A stretch of 64,000 bases of DNA, taken from positions 186,001 through 250,000 of the forward strand of contig JAFABB010000030.1 of assembly GCA_023426245.1 (NCBI GenBank), written 5' to 3'. Position 1 is the stretch's first letter; the number at the start of each line of letters is the position of its first letter. Shown piece after piece: positions 11,401-18,685 of this stretch. The notes under the pieces were generated by a model, which was not told the origin of the DNA, made no database searches, and worked only from the letters and a program-made list of their open reading frames with translations. The position numbers and the translations under genes are program-made. The DNA is from Bacillota bacterium. Lineage in GTDB: Bacteria > Bacillota > UBA4882 > UBA8346.

Positions 11401-13893
11401 GCCCAGATAAGCGCTAATGGTCGCCGTTCCCGATTGGGTCCCTGTTGTTAAGGTAGCGGTATATTTCCCGGTGCCCTGATCAGTCACCGCACTCAAAGTG
11501 CCCAAGTTCGTACTGATCGTTACCATTCCCCCGCTGGAATCCAAAACGTTACCATACTGGTCCTTCAGTTGAACAGTAATCACCGTGCTGGAACCACCAA
11601 CTTGTATGGAATTCAAAGCGGCGCTAATCGTAGAAGTGGTAGCCGAAGCCGCTCCGGCCACATATTTAACCGTTGTTGTTTCACTCATCGTCGTTGAAAT
11701 TCCGCTTGCCACCAACTTACCGCTGATGGTGGCCGTACCAACTGGAGTGCCCGATATTAGTGTAGCGGTAAAATAGCCGTCCTTTTGATAAGTAGCCTCT
11801 GTATCGATAGTTCCCCAGCTGGTAGCTAAGGTGACACTATATCCGGTGCTATTATCGGTAAGGCTATTTCCATACTTGTCTTTTAATTGAACGATAATGG
11901 TGGTGGTAGCGCCGCCAACCGCAATCGAGTCATCCGCCGCCGTAATGGTGGAAGTAGTCGCCGAAGCCGCACCCGCTGTAAAATATACCGTCTCCGTGTC
12001 GCTAATCGACACTCCGTTAATTTTTCCACTGACGGTAACAGTCCCCGCTGCGGTGGACGAAGTCAAATAAGCCGTATAAGTACCGTCGCCGTTATCCGTT
12101 GCCGGACTGTCGATGGCGCCGAATGGATTCGCCTCCAGGGTTATGGTTACTCCGCCTTCGGAGAGTATATTGCTATAGCCATCCCTCAATTGAATTGTAA
12201 TTTTGGTCTTGCTGGTACCGTCTGCCGTAAGTGAAGAATCAGCCGCCGTAATGGCGGAGGTATTGGTCGAGGCGCCTCCCGCGGTAAAGACAACCTCGGC
12301 CGTTTTATCAAAGTAGTCATCCCCGATTTTGGCCCTGACAATTACCGTTCCGGAAGTCGTTGAGGAAGTCAGGCTCGCTGTATAGGTTCCATTGTTTTTA
12401 TCGGTAATGGTTCCGACGGTTCCGACGGAAGCTTCAATGGTCACCGTGTCACCGCCGGAGGTCCGATAATTACCATACTGATCGATCAACCGGACGGTGA
12501 TAGTGGTTGATGTCCCTCCCACCGGAATAGAACTCAAGGCCGCACTGATTGTAGAAGTAGCACTGGAAGCCGGACCGGGTACAAAACGTAGAGTTTTGGT
12601 CGTGCTGATCGCCGTTCCGTCCAATGTGGCGCTAATCGTATAAGGGCCTCCAGCGGTTGTTGAAGAAGTTATGGTAGCCTGGTATTGGCCATCCGTCGTA
12701 TAATTCGTGCCGCTGATTGTCCCGCCCGTGCAACTGATTTTGACCGTTTTATCGCTCTGACCGGCCAGGTTGTTCCCATAGGCGTCAATCAACTGAACTG
12801 TCACCGTGGCTGTAGTGGTTCCATTGGCTATGATGGAACTATTGTCCACCATGAGCGTGCTCTTGCTGGTATTAGCTTCTCCCGGGATAAAGGTGATGGT
12901 TTGGGTAGCGCCAATCGTCGTTCCGTCCAATGTGGCGCTAATCGTATAAGGGCCTCCGGCGGTTGTTGAAGAAGTTATGGTAGCCTGGTATTGGCCATCC
13001 GTCGTATAATTCGTGCCGCTGATCGTCCCGCCCGTGCAACTGATTTTGACCGTTTTATCGCTCTGACCGGCCAGGTTGTTCCCGTAAGCGTCAATCAACT
13101 GGACCATCACCGTGGCTGTACTGGTTCCATTGGCTATGATGGAATTACTGTCCACCGCAAGTGTACTTTTGCCGGTACTGGCATCTCCGGCTGTAAATGT
13201 GACAACAGCGGTTCCGATTGTTGTGCTTCCCACCTTGGCCGTAATCGTCGCCGTACCCGCTGTGGTTGAAGTAATGGTGGCCGTATAGACTCCGCTGCCG
13301 TCTTCACGAATATCACCAATCGTATCATCCGTTCCCCGGCTGCTGCTGAAAGCGAGGCCGTTTTCGTCGCTGATAGCATTGCCGTAGCCGTCCTTTAAGG
13401 TCACTATGATGGCGGCTCCGCTGCCGCCGTCGATCTTCACCGGGCTGCCGCTGACCTCCACTGTACTTTGGGAACTGCTGGCATCGCCCGTGCTAAAGGC
13501 AACGTCCGTCGTACCGATGATCGTCGCTCCAACCTTGGCCGTAATCGTCGCCGTACCCGCTGTGGTTGAAGTGATGGTGGCCGTATAGACTCCGCTGCTG
13601 TCTTCACGAATATCACCAATCGTATCATCCGTTCCCCGGCTGCTGGTTAAGGCGATATTTTCGCTCTGGCCCTCCAGAAGGTTCTCATCGTCATCTCTTA
13701 ACTGTAATGTAATGGTTGCACCCGAAGATCCAGCTTTGACCGAACTACTGTCGACACTGATAGTACTGTAGATCGAACTGATCGTTCCCGCCGCTGCGGC
13801 TCCTTGCAGCAAAAGCAAGCTCAGACCGAGCGTTCCTACAAACACCCAGACTAGCCAGTTGATTCTATTTTGTTTCAGTTTTTGTTTCATCAT
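2407..13893 (-). CDS. Giant secreted protein of 36 Ig-like (Big_1/invasin type) repeats
   Basis: 3828 residues. ATG at 13893 is preceded by AAGGGG. Residues 1-35 are a signal peptide (basic start, hydrophobic WLVWVFVGTLGLSLLLLQ, then AAAA). From about residue 38 I count 36 repeats of roughly 100 residues, each with a STITA/STISA-like opening, a (V/I)TVQLKDxYGNNL core and a GTYTATLTS-like strand, the hallmark of bacterial Ig-like group 1 domains of intimin/invasin. Repeat 17 is shortened. A non-repeat C-terminal piece of about 105 residues (ending GKGDGFGWEMWK) follows. There is no LPXTG, SLH or membrane anchor, so attachment must come from a partner, plausibly the barrel encoded 16 bases downstream or the OmpA/TIG protein upstream. 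Likely a fibrous adhesin; the target is unknown. Confidence 0.9.
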   Translation of the reverse strand: MMKQKLKQNRINWLVWVFVGTLGLSLLLLQGAAAAGTISSIYSTISVDSSSVKAGSSGATITLQLRDDDENLLEGQSENIALTSSRGTDDTIGDIREDSSGVYTATITSTTAGTATITAKVGATIIGTTDVAFSTGDASSSQSTVEVSGSPVKIDGGSGAAIIVTLKDGYGNAISDENGLAFSSSRGTDDTIGDIREDGSGVYTATITSTTAGTATITAKVGSTTIGTAVVTFTAGDASTGKSTLAVDSNSIIANGTSTATVMVQLIDAYGNNLAGQSDKTVKISCTGGTISGTNYTTDGQYQATITSSTTAGGPYTISATLDGTTIGATQTITFIPGEANTSKSTLMVDNSSIIANGTTTATVTVQLIDAYGNNLAGQSDKTVKISCTGGTISGTNYTTDGQYQATITSSTTAGGPYTISATLDGTAISTTKTLRFVPGPASSATSTISAALSSIPVGGTSTTITVRLIDQYGNYRTSGGDTVTIEASVGTVGTITDKNNGTYTASLTSSTTSGTVIVRAKIGDDYFDKTAEVVFTAGGASTNTSAITAADSSLTADGTSKTKITIQLRDGYSNILSEGGVTITLEANPFGAIDSPATDNGDGTYTAYLTSSTAAGTVTVSGKINGVSISDTETVYFTAGAASATTSTITAADDSIAVGGATTTIIVQLKDKYGNSLTDNSTGYSVTLATSWGTIDTEATYQKDGYFTATLISGTPVGTATISGKLVASGISTTMSETTTVKYVAGAASATTSTISAALNSIQVGGSSTVITVQLKDQYGNVLDSSGGMVTISTNLGTLSAVTDQGTGKYTATLTTGTQSGTATISAYLGGNLFTDNTAGTATVTFTPGVAVKSTSTITAADRSSTADGSTITITVQLKDMYGNNLTNNSAGNSVTLSTSLGSIGAATYQTDGYFIATLKSATSTGTATIKGYLNSMEMVDTETVAYTPGPAVAGKSVISVNPTWVEVGGNQTTLTVQLKDQYGNNLTTGDGMVNLTANLNGSPISAGTVGGVTNNHDGTYTAFYLSAETVGTVTISGIFEGEEIGTEAIITLTPGSASAATSTINAGHTSISDGGASTKITVRLKDQFGNDLESSGGPVTMTASEGTLSTVIDNGDGTYVATLTSSTTAGVITVSGKLGSASLSDTALVDVSIGVASTVTSTITAASSWLSTDGASTTITVKLKDVYGNALTSGGDNVTLSTSSGTITTVTDQGNGTYTATLTAGTAAMENVIITGKLKVDGTMAAMDHTAAVSFTPGAASGTTSTITAGQSSAVVGGNTLNLTVQLCDQHSNKLWTSGDTVTLTSSGGTIRSITNNGDGTFTGVLESSTVAGSVTISGIINASITITDTETVVFTPGTAYAANSTISASPASIQVGGKNSTITVQLYDEYDNKLIAGGDTVELATSGGYLSHVTDQNNGTYTATLTSLITSGTFTVGGTVKDSGTTMATAIGTPTTVTFTAADPTAASSTVSAADSAITADGTGATVITVRLKDQYGNNLTFSGGTVTMTTTAGMLSAVTDKNDGTYTATLTSSTHLETATIYASLNGTLISRSVTVDFTVGTASAATSLITASPYWIKADGSATSTITVQLRDAQGHYLTGSGGAVTLTTTAGTLSSNTMNYNSASNIYTAIITSSGTSGTATIHAFIDGKEMDNSTTVTFYGEGGGGAVTISLSASPASITADGTSTSTITAQYGTTGGKTVTLTTTAGTLSSVSDNGDGTYTAILTASTTVETATIGMKVNGVFYGNTATVNFVAGEASTDTSLITADKTSITANGNASAMITVELRDVYGNAASTSGTVALSTTLGSLGSVIKNADGTYSTVLTAGTQSGTAVVGGTITLGDSSVITLNNKATVYFTPGAVSLSTSTITASSSVIQAGGANTTITVQLKDTYGNNLTSGAGTVYLRVTDGSLSTVVDKNNGTYLSTLTSASKVETVTISGSILVTGESEETVLTDTETVDYTVGTASVNTTTITPAKNSISAGGGATIITVQLIDAYGNFLSADGATVALATSAGSITTPIYAGNGTYTAFLTAASTVGTATISGTLVLSGGSAEAIAATAMVKFIPAKASPVTSTISVDKPSVTVGGSTATITVKLKDEYGNDLSSGGDEVTFTPSDWIIQDNTVNDAGNGTYTVTLVSSDTAGIVTIQGYINGTAMNHTASIKFLPGAADKDKSTITATASSLTVGGSSTTITVQLIDKYNNKLTGSGGTVTLTQSSGATSSLSAVTDKGDGTYTATLTSPITVGSTTISGTVTPTGTANALTIAGTAAVSFTIGTPSVKTSTISASPTTLTVGSSETAIITIQLADQFGNLWTTSGINSSNSKVTVTVSASGGAVDAVTDVGDGTYTARLTPSTTAGTVTIYGKIDGTQMANTATVTFTPGPASPPRAVISASPSSITANGNSTSTITVQLRDQYGNNLTSNDAGNVIVLYTTLGAAGSATYQKNGYFTAVLTSATTTGTATITGTLNGTAITDSETVSFTPGSVVAANAVITAAASSIQVGGATTKISVQIRDQYGNNLTASAGTVILSTTAGAISAAVDQLDGTYIATLTSSTKVETAVISGTLNGGAISDSEMVSFTAGSANATKSVILASPTTIIADGTSTTAITVQLIDSYGNYLSDKTGVSSITLSSTLGTITSPIYQNNGTYRAVVTSSTGAGTATVSGTLNSTAMSNTVTLAFVAGMAAGGYSTISASPTEIKADGTSTSTITVQLKDQYGNKLTDSSNYSVALVEIIGTDNTSITATNKNDGTFTATIIAPTSVGTATISGTLSGTSITTQSITNTATVKFIVGSATSANSTITGSPGSITANGTSTSTITVQLKDAHGNNLATSGGTVTLSTNAGSLTTVKDNSNGTYTATLTSTTIAQTVTINGKLNGTTMTNTGTVYFVAGAVSAAKSTISISPGSVTADGSTAAIITVQLKDAYGNSLTTATDSVVLTSSRGSSDTITQASYTNGVYKALITSTLAGTATISGTINGSAITSGNATVAFTAGAVSMVNSTLTLSPTSIRADGSTTATITVQLKDSHGNALTSTSNAVVVSSSRGSNDIITQVSYTSGVYKASIKSTVAGTATISGTINGSIITSGDAAVTFTPGTASAVKSTISISPSSVKIDGTTMATITVQLKDTYGNNLISSGDTVTLSSSRGSNDTIGTVTYTTGGIYTATILSTVAGTATVSGKVNGISISSGNAAVTFTPGAASAIKSIISVSPSSVKIDGTTTAVITVQLKDAYGNNLTSGGDTVTLSSSRGSNDTIGTVTYTTGGIYTATILSTVAGTATVSGKVNGISISSGNATVTFTPGAASAIKSTISVSPSSVKIDGTTTAVITVQLKDAYGNNLISSGDTVTLSSSRGSSDTIGAVVYTMDGAYTATILSTKEGTAMIRGQINGSKITTGDPTVTFTTGDASAATSKITIDNSSITANGSSTATVTVQLIDAYGNNLNTSGGVVEISCPSAVSTGAKVSDTSDLGNGQYQAMITSSTKAGGPYTISAALDGAVLAATVSVTFKPDTAVIGKSTITVNPDFITADGSSTAIVTVQLIDTYGNKLTSSGGVVQISCEAGTVSDTTDNSDGSYQAMITSSTKAGEYKISATLAGVSLTATARITFTPGVAVVGKSTLTISKNQILADGTSTAKVTVQLIDANDNQLTSDGGTVVIASPGAIAKGATISETSYVGNGQYQAIIRSSSEISGPFVVSATLNNTALAESTLISFVAGPVMISTKITGNQLIVQVDNLAYTDTRLTIDGGTATDKIAADGVTTFTLPTDIGIYTLKIWVYYALTDGSYVYSDPKIVFYTVRPKYIPGKGDGFGWEMWK
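3911..4840. repeat. Near-identical 309-bp repeat units inside the Ig gene
   Basis: The word GAACTTGGGC recurs at 3911, 4220 and 4529, a 309-bp (103-codon) period, and most bases between copies match. These encode repeats 31-33. The identity is much higher than between other repeats, which indicates recent duplication or gene conversion. Confidence 0.85.
12600..13660. repeat. Second recently duplicated repeat block in the Ig gene
   Basis: Encodes repeats 1-4. CCAATGTGGCGC recurs at 12621 and 12927 (306 bp apart) and CGTATCATCC at 13321 and 13621 (300 bp apart), with long matching stretches around them. Like the 3911-4840 block this is a local, in-frame duplication of Ig units. Confidence 0.8.
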
Positions 13894-13943
13894 GTTACGT
13901 TCCCCTTATTCAATCCGTACCTTCAACCATCCCCGGTAAAAAA

Positions 13944-14047
13944 CTAGTAAAACGTTCTCTAAATAACTACTCAATGATTGCGAACGTTTTACTTAACTAG
14001 AGCGTATCTTCCCCATTTCTGATTGCCATTTATCGACGATACGCTCT
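13944..14047. repeat. Two adjacent inverted repeats between OmpA and Ig genes
   Basis: GTAAAACGTTC (13947-13957) pairs perfectly with GAACGTTTTAC (13982-13992), flanked by CTAG on both sides. AGAGCGTATC (13999-14008) pairs with GATACGCTCT (14038-14047). Neither has a U-tail, so they look more like regulatory or mRNA-stability structures than terminators. Confidence 0.5.
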
Positions 14048-14064
14048 ACTCGTAATTATGGCTG

Positions 14065-16014
14065 TCAATTGGCTTGATAGATTACAATCTCCACCCGGCG
14101 GTCATTACGCCAGACGTTTTCATCGGAGCCTTCTTTAGCCTTTTCTTTGCCGTAAGCGTAAATGTCGATCCGCTCCGGATTGATGCCCCCTGCTATCAAA
14201 ATGGCTTTAACCGCATCCGCGCGGCCCATGGAAAGTTCAAGGTTATAGCGGACGCTGCCCCGCATATCGGTATAGCCTCCCAAAATAATCCGCGCCTTCG
14301 GATTCTCAAGAAGTTTCGGCAATAAGTTTTTAATGCTTCCGATTTGAGCTTCAGTAATTGTGGCCTTGGCGACATTGAAATAAACCGCCATGAGTGTCTG
14401 GGCATTTTTTTCGGAAAACGCCACAATTTTGAAACCTTCCGGTAATTTGACCGAACGTCCGTCGGGATGGCTTATCAAAACATCATAGGATCCTTCGTTT
14501 TGATTCTTTAAATTGAAGAAACCTGTAATTTCACCCGGCTGAATCTTCACAATTTCCCCTGAAATGACATTTCCCGACGGTCCTATCATTTTTACCGTGG
14601 TTCCGGGTACAAAACCCGTACCCTTGAAGGTGATTAGGACCGCTCCATTGCTGAATCCTTCACCGGTTGAAACTGAAACCTCTGGTTTTCCTGGGGAAAC
14701 CGGCAATGCTTGTGGCTTAATAACAAATGCATTGGCCATTTCACCAAATTGTCCGTCCGGATTGGTAACTTTCAGACGATAAGTTCCTGGAACGGCATTT
14801 TTTAAATCAAGGCTGCCGGACAATTGATTCTCGGAAATCCAGCTCACATTGGTGAGAGGTAGTACTGTTTCTCCTGCGGTAAGAACCCCTTTAGAGTCTG
14901 GCCGGAACCCTTTTCCTTCAATAATCAGGTCTACCTGTGTGTCAATAAAGCCGCTATAGGGAGAGACCCTGGTAACTATGGGCGCTGGATAAGTGGCAAT
15001 GGCCACCGGTGTCTGCTCTACCGTTGGATACGGTTCCATAGCAACCGTTGCCGGGGCCTGAAACTCCTTTTTTTTCGCTTCATCTTTCGCCGGATTTGGG
15101 CCGCCAAAAAACCGGGTCCCAAAAAGGGCATAAAATCCGTACTGCTGGTATTGATGCTCTAAGAAACGGTAATCCGGATGTTCATGTCCATCGCCGTGCA
15201 GAACCTGGTAAGAAAAACCCGATTCCAGCCACATTTGGGAATTGATCATGATTCGCATACCCCATTTTGTGCTCCAAAAATAGGCTCCATAGGAAGTATT
15301 GGCAGTACGGCCGGGATTATCGTAGTCACCCTTAACATGGTCGGCAACAGACAGAGCAGGAGCCAATTGGAAGTTCCCCTGAAGCATTAACCGGTCATTG
15401 AATCTTTTCTCTCCATGAAAAAGCACTTCCACTCCGCTGTAATCACGTACTTCCAAATAACCATGTTCTTTGGCTATGAAATTATAATCAAGGAATCCAA
15501 TACCCATTTGGAATTGGTCAAAAATTCCTCCCCAATTGAAACGATAGGAAATACCTCCATCCATAATCCTATTGGTTAAAGTCCCTTTTCGATCCGCCTC
15601 TACAGATGGATCCAAGATTTCATAACCCGGATAAACAGTTAAAGCATCATAACTATTGGAATGATTAAAGTTCACCCATAGCGACCACGGGCCCCTGAAA
15701 TCCATAACAACACCAAGCCCGCCCCCGAGTATGGTTGCATCGTCAAATCCATTACCATCACTATCTCCATATGTAGCCTTGCCAAAATTAAATTGAAAAT
15801 TTAAAGAAAGACCCGGCGGGTGTTGAAAATTATCGGAAGATTGCGAGTCCCTATCTTCATTACTTCGATAATTGTTTTTTGCCTCATTACAAAAATTGGA
15901 ATCTCCCGGCATAGAGTAATTTTCCACCAAGGCAAGTCCTTTTTCCCCTTGAAATGCCAATAACAAAAATAGTGCCAATAGTCCCAACATATTCTGCGGT
16001 TTTCTCACCATCAT
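14065..16014 (-). CDS. OmpA-family outer-membrane protein with two IPT/TIG domains
   Basis: 649 residues from the ATG at 16014 (GAGG upstream). Order: signal peptide (about 1-29, GLLALFLLLAFQG core), a strand-rich region at about 65-310 that looks like a barrel, two IPT/TIG immunoglobulin-like domains (about 350-435 and 440-530, each with a PGTYRLKVTNPDG/EGSYDVLISHPDG-type end), and a C-terminal OmpA peptidoglycan-binding domain (about 535-649) with GYTDMRGSVRYNLELSMGRA. The family tethers the outer membrane to peptidoglycan. Presence of this protein is the main evidence for a diderm host. It is upstream of the giant Ig gene on the same strand and may support surface display of it; that link is inference. 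Confidence 0.88.
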   Translation of the reverse strand: MMVRKPQNMLGLLALFLLLAFQGEKGLALVENYSMPGDSNFCNEAKNNYRSNEDRDSQSSDNFQHPPGLSLNFQFNFGKATYGDSDGNGFDDATILGGGLGVVMDFRGPWSLWVNFNHSNSYDALTVYPGYEILDPSVEADRKGTLTNRIMDGGISYRFNWGGIFDQFQMGIGFLDYNFIAKEHGYLEVRDYSGVEVLFHGEKRFNDRLMLQGNFQLAPALSVADHVKGDYDNPGRTANTSYGAYFWSTKWGMRIMINSQMWLESGFSYQVLHGDGHEHPDYRFLEHQYQQYGFYALFGTRFFGGPNPAKDEAKKKEFQAPATVAMEPYPTVEQTPVAIATYPAPIVTRVSPYSGFIDTQVDLIIEGKGFRPDSKGVLTAGETVLPLTNVSWISENQLSGSLDLKNAVPGTYRLKVTNPDGQFGEMANAFVIKPQALPVSPGKPEVSVSTGEGFSNGAVLITFKGTGFVPGTTVKMIGPSGNVISGEIVKIQPGEITGFFNLKNQNEGSYDVLISHPDGRSVKLPEGFKIVAFSEKNAQTLMAVYFNVAKATITEAQIGSIKNLLPKLLENPKARIILGGYTDMRGSVRYNLELSMGRADAVKAILIAGGINPERIDIYAYGKEKAKEGSDENVWRNDRRVEIVIYQAN

Positions 16015-16092
16015 TCACCGAGCCTCTTTACTTAATAATTTTTGGGTATACCTATATCTCAACGCCGACCGAACAAAATATCTATTTTGATA

Positions 16093-16167
16093 CAAAAAAA
16101 CAGCCTTTCCCGACTGTCTCCCTGGAAACAGCAAGTAGCTGCTGAAGATAACAAAATCCAGATTATA
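16093..16167 (-). promoter_or_regulatory. Promoter-like box and attenuator-like hairpin upstream of OmpA gene
   Basis: A TATAAT box lies at 16162-16167 (minus strand). Downstream in the predicted leader are a CAGCA/TGCTG stem (16129-16144) and CAGTC-GGGAAA-GGCTG followed by seven U (16094-16116), about 80 bases before the OmpA start. A terminator inside a leader suggests attenuation. It matches no riboswitch I recognise. Confidence 0.35.
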
Positions 16168-16649
16168 CAAATTACTCACTTTCATGGATTTCTACCAGAT
16201 TTCAAGAACATTATGGATGAATTAATAAAATAACTCTATTGTTTATTAACGAAGTTTTAAACCTAAAACAAATCACCGGAATTGTCCATTATGATAAAAT
16301 GCGATAAATCATTGGAATTTCTCTTCTGTCAATCATATTACTTCCCTTGTGACTTGTCTATTAGCAAACCGGATAAGATTTTACCCTTAATCAATCGATG
16401 TCATTTATCCCTATGGATAACAAAAACCCCAAACCGGTCGATTCATTCGCAACAAATAGCATTTTATTGCGAATATAACTTTTTATTATGAATTATCGAT
16501 ATTAAAAGATACTTCCAGAAATGATAATTCATTTTTCGGACAAACAAGTTCGATAATAACAGGCAGGCCGAAACCGAGGGATATGGGATGCAGGGATTCG
16601 GAGCATGATTCGATTCCATTTTGAAGTGCAGGTAATCCCGAAACGGAAG
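16168..16649. other. Intergenic, no gene seen
   Basis: AT-rich spacer between the kinase operon and the OmpA gene. Only short frames with no ribosome site are present. Confidence 0.5.
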
Positions 16650-18680
16650 TTAAGGGAGAGAAGAAAAAGCAGTGGGAGAATCAGCCCCATCAAGGGGCAG
16701 GTATATCGAAAAAGTAGTTTGACCGGGATTAGACCGTACGATTATCCTGCCTTTGTGACGTTCTACAATCTCTTTACAAATGGCTAAGCCAATTCCCGTG
16801 CCTTCACCAACTTTTTTGGTTGTAAACAAGGGTTCAAAAATCCGGGGCAAAATAGCGTCAGGGATACCGGGGCCATTATCGGTGAAACTAACCATAACTT
16901 CCGTTTCATTTCGATGGACCCCGATGGCCAGTTCTCCTTTCCCTTCCATTGCTTGAATGGCATTATGGATTAAATTGGTCCAAACCTGTTGCAATTGGTC
17001 GGGATATCCCATAACAGACGGTATATTTTCAAAATCAGTAACGGTTTTGATCCCATTTTTAATAAGATTGCCATACATCTGTAAAACCGTTTCAACGCCC
17101 GAGCGAATATCGGTTAAAACCGGCAAATCCCTTTTCGGCTGCTCACTGTAATTCTGAAAAGCATAGACAATTTTCATCGTTCGTTCTTGGGCTTGGATTA
17201 TTGTCCGGACATCCCTGCGCTCAAGGGCTACTGTCAGGATAAACTCCAGCAAAGCCGCATCCTCTGGTTCTTGAAGAATAGGAATCAAGCGGCTTAAATC
17301 ATCAGCCAACCCCAGTTTCACCATATAGCGGATAATACTATTCGGTTCATTCATACGGATAATTCCATGCTCCAGGAAGGGGGTAAGTTTCCTCAGGCCA
17401 TCCCGTTCTTCACGGGTTGTCAGAAACGGAAGGGTTTGAAGTTTCTGCAAAATTTCCAAAAACAACTCCTTACGTTCCCTGCTCATCTTATCCAAAAAAA
17501 ACGGTATTTCCCGCCAAAGCAAGTCCAACGAATGAGCGATATCTTCAGCATTGGTTTTCATGATAGTTAACGGCAGGTTTAATTCTTGAGTAATATTGGA
17601 AGCCAATTTACACAAAACCGCCATTTTTTCGGCATGAAGCCTGTAGCTTTCCGTTTGTTTCTGACCGGTCACATCACTTAAGATAAGAATTTTTCCGATG
17701 GGTTCCCTGTTATCCGATAAAGCCACGGATAGTTGGGAATGAATATATTTCAAGTCTCTTCCGTCGCCCATAGAAAATTCGTTACATTCCAGGTTATCCA
17801 AAACCTGATCAATCAAAACCGGCTTTTGTTGAAAAACCTCTGTAACATTCCATCCTATGGAAGAATTCTTCAACTCCGGGAACATACTCTGGGCTGCATG
17901 GTTAAAATCGATTACCCGATATTGGAGATCAACCACCAGAACTCCATCCCGCATAGTTTCAAACATTTTATCCCGGGCGATTGGCGATAAGTCGAATAAC
18001 CGATAACGAAACAATCCCATCCCAACAACCAAACCAGTCAACGAAAAACTAAAAGGATTTAAATCCAGTCCCCAGGGACTGAGGCCCAATACAAAAAAAG
18101 TATAACCGATCCAGGGAATAAAAGAACCTATCATCAGAAGATTGATTTGTTTGCAAAACAGCGGAATCATCCGTTCCCTGATCTGCAAAAAAATAATATC
18201 TCCGGCTAAGATGCCTAAAACCAAATAGGCAAGATTGATCCAATACCAGAGCCCTCTTTGAATGGTTGTTACCATCAAATTGCCATGCTTGACAAATGTC
18301 AAATGGGAATAAAAAAGATGGTGCAGGTCATTGGTGAGATAGAGCACCCAATTGGTTGTGGAAAACAAAAAAAGAACCATATAGACCCATGGCTTAACGG
18401 GTCCTTCCAGGCCCGCATAATCAGTGGTAATCGCAATCCAGAAAAAGGGTATAAAAGTAATTCCCAGGTATTGAAAATTAAGACATATTTTAGATTGTGG
18501 AATTGTATTTCCGGCAAGTTCAAAAGCATATCCCAAGGAATAGATCATAATCGCGATCATCAGACCAAAAAAGCCTTTCGCCCCGGGTTGCCGCCGCCGC
18601 TGATAAATAAACAAAGCCAGTATACCATTGACAATACTGATGATTAAAGAAAGAACCGCCGCCAAATGATTCCATTGCAT
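16650..18680 (-). CDS. 7TM-PAS sensor kinase with ATPase domain but Gln at the His site
   Basis: 676 residues. N-terminal seven-helix membrane region (1-225, HisKA_7TM-like), PAS domain (about 237-340), dimerisation helices (about 350-520) and a HATPase domain (about 530-665) with N box (VWTNLIHNAIQAM), G1 (DNGPGIP) and G2 (GEGTGIGLAI). The H-box reads LASNITQELNLPL: residue 365 is Gln where family members have the phosphoaccepting His. The paralogue at 20495-22042 has His at the same residue number. So this protein should bind ATP but cannot autophosphorylate at the usual site. It starts 6 bases after the regulator gene and closes the operon. Confidence 0.85.
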   Translation of the reverse strand: MQWNHLAAVLSLIISIVNGILALFIYQRRRQPGAKGFFGLMIAIMIYSLGYAFELAGNTIPQSKICLNFQYLGITFIPFFWIAITTDYAGLEGPVKPWVYMVLFLFSTTNWVLYLTNDLHHLFYSHLTFVKHGNLMVTTIQRGLWYWINLAYLVLGILAGDIIFLQIRERMIPLFCKQINLLMIGSFIPWIGYTFFVLGLSPWGLDLNPFSFSLTGLVVGMGLFRYRLFDLSPIARDKMFETMRDGVLVVDLQYRVIDFNHAAQSMFPELKNSSIGWNVTEVFQQKPVLIDQVLDNLECNEFSMGDGRDLKYIHSQLSVALSDNREPIGKILILSDVTGQKQTESYRLHAEKMAVLCKLASNITQELNLPLTIMKTNAEDIAHSLDLLWREIPFFLDKMSRERKELFLEILQKLQTLPFLTTREERDGLRKLTPFLEHGIIRMNEPNSIIRYMVKLGLADDLSRLIPILQEPEDAALLEFILTVALERRDVRTIIQAQERTMKIVYAFQNYSEQPKRDLPVLTDIRSGVETVLQMYGNLIKNGIKTVTDFENIPSVMGYPDQLQQVWTNLIHNAIQAMEGKGELAIGVHRNETEVMVSFTDNGPGIPDAILPRIFEPLFTTKKVGEGTGIGLAICKEIVERHKGRIIVRSNPGQTTFSIYLPLDGADSPTAFSSLP

Positions 18681-18685
18681 TATTC

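Noticed and set aside
2983..13628. Many plus-strand and other-frame open frames inside the Ig gene
   Set aside because: They are shadows of the repetitive minus-strand gene, lack ribosome sites and repeat with its period.
16093..16167. Cyclic-di-GMP or other known riboswitch
   Set aside because: Conserved core sequences of the riboswitches I know are not present.
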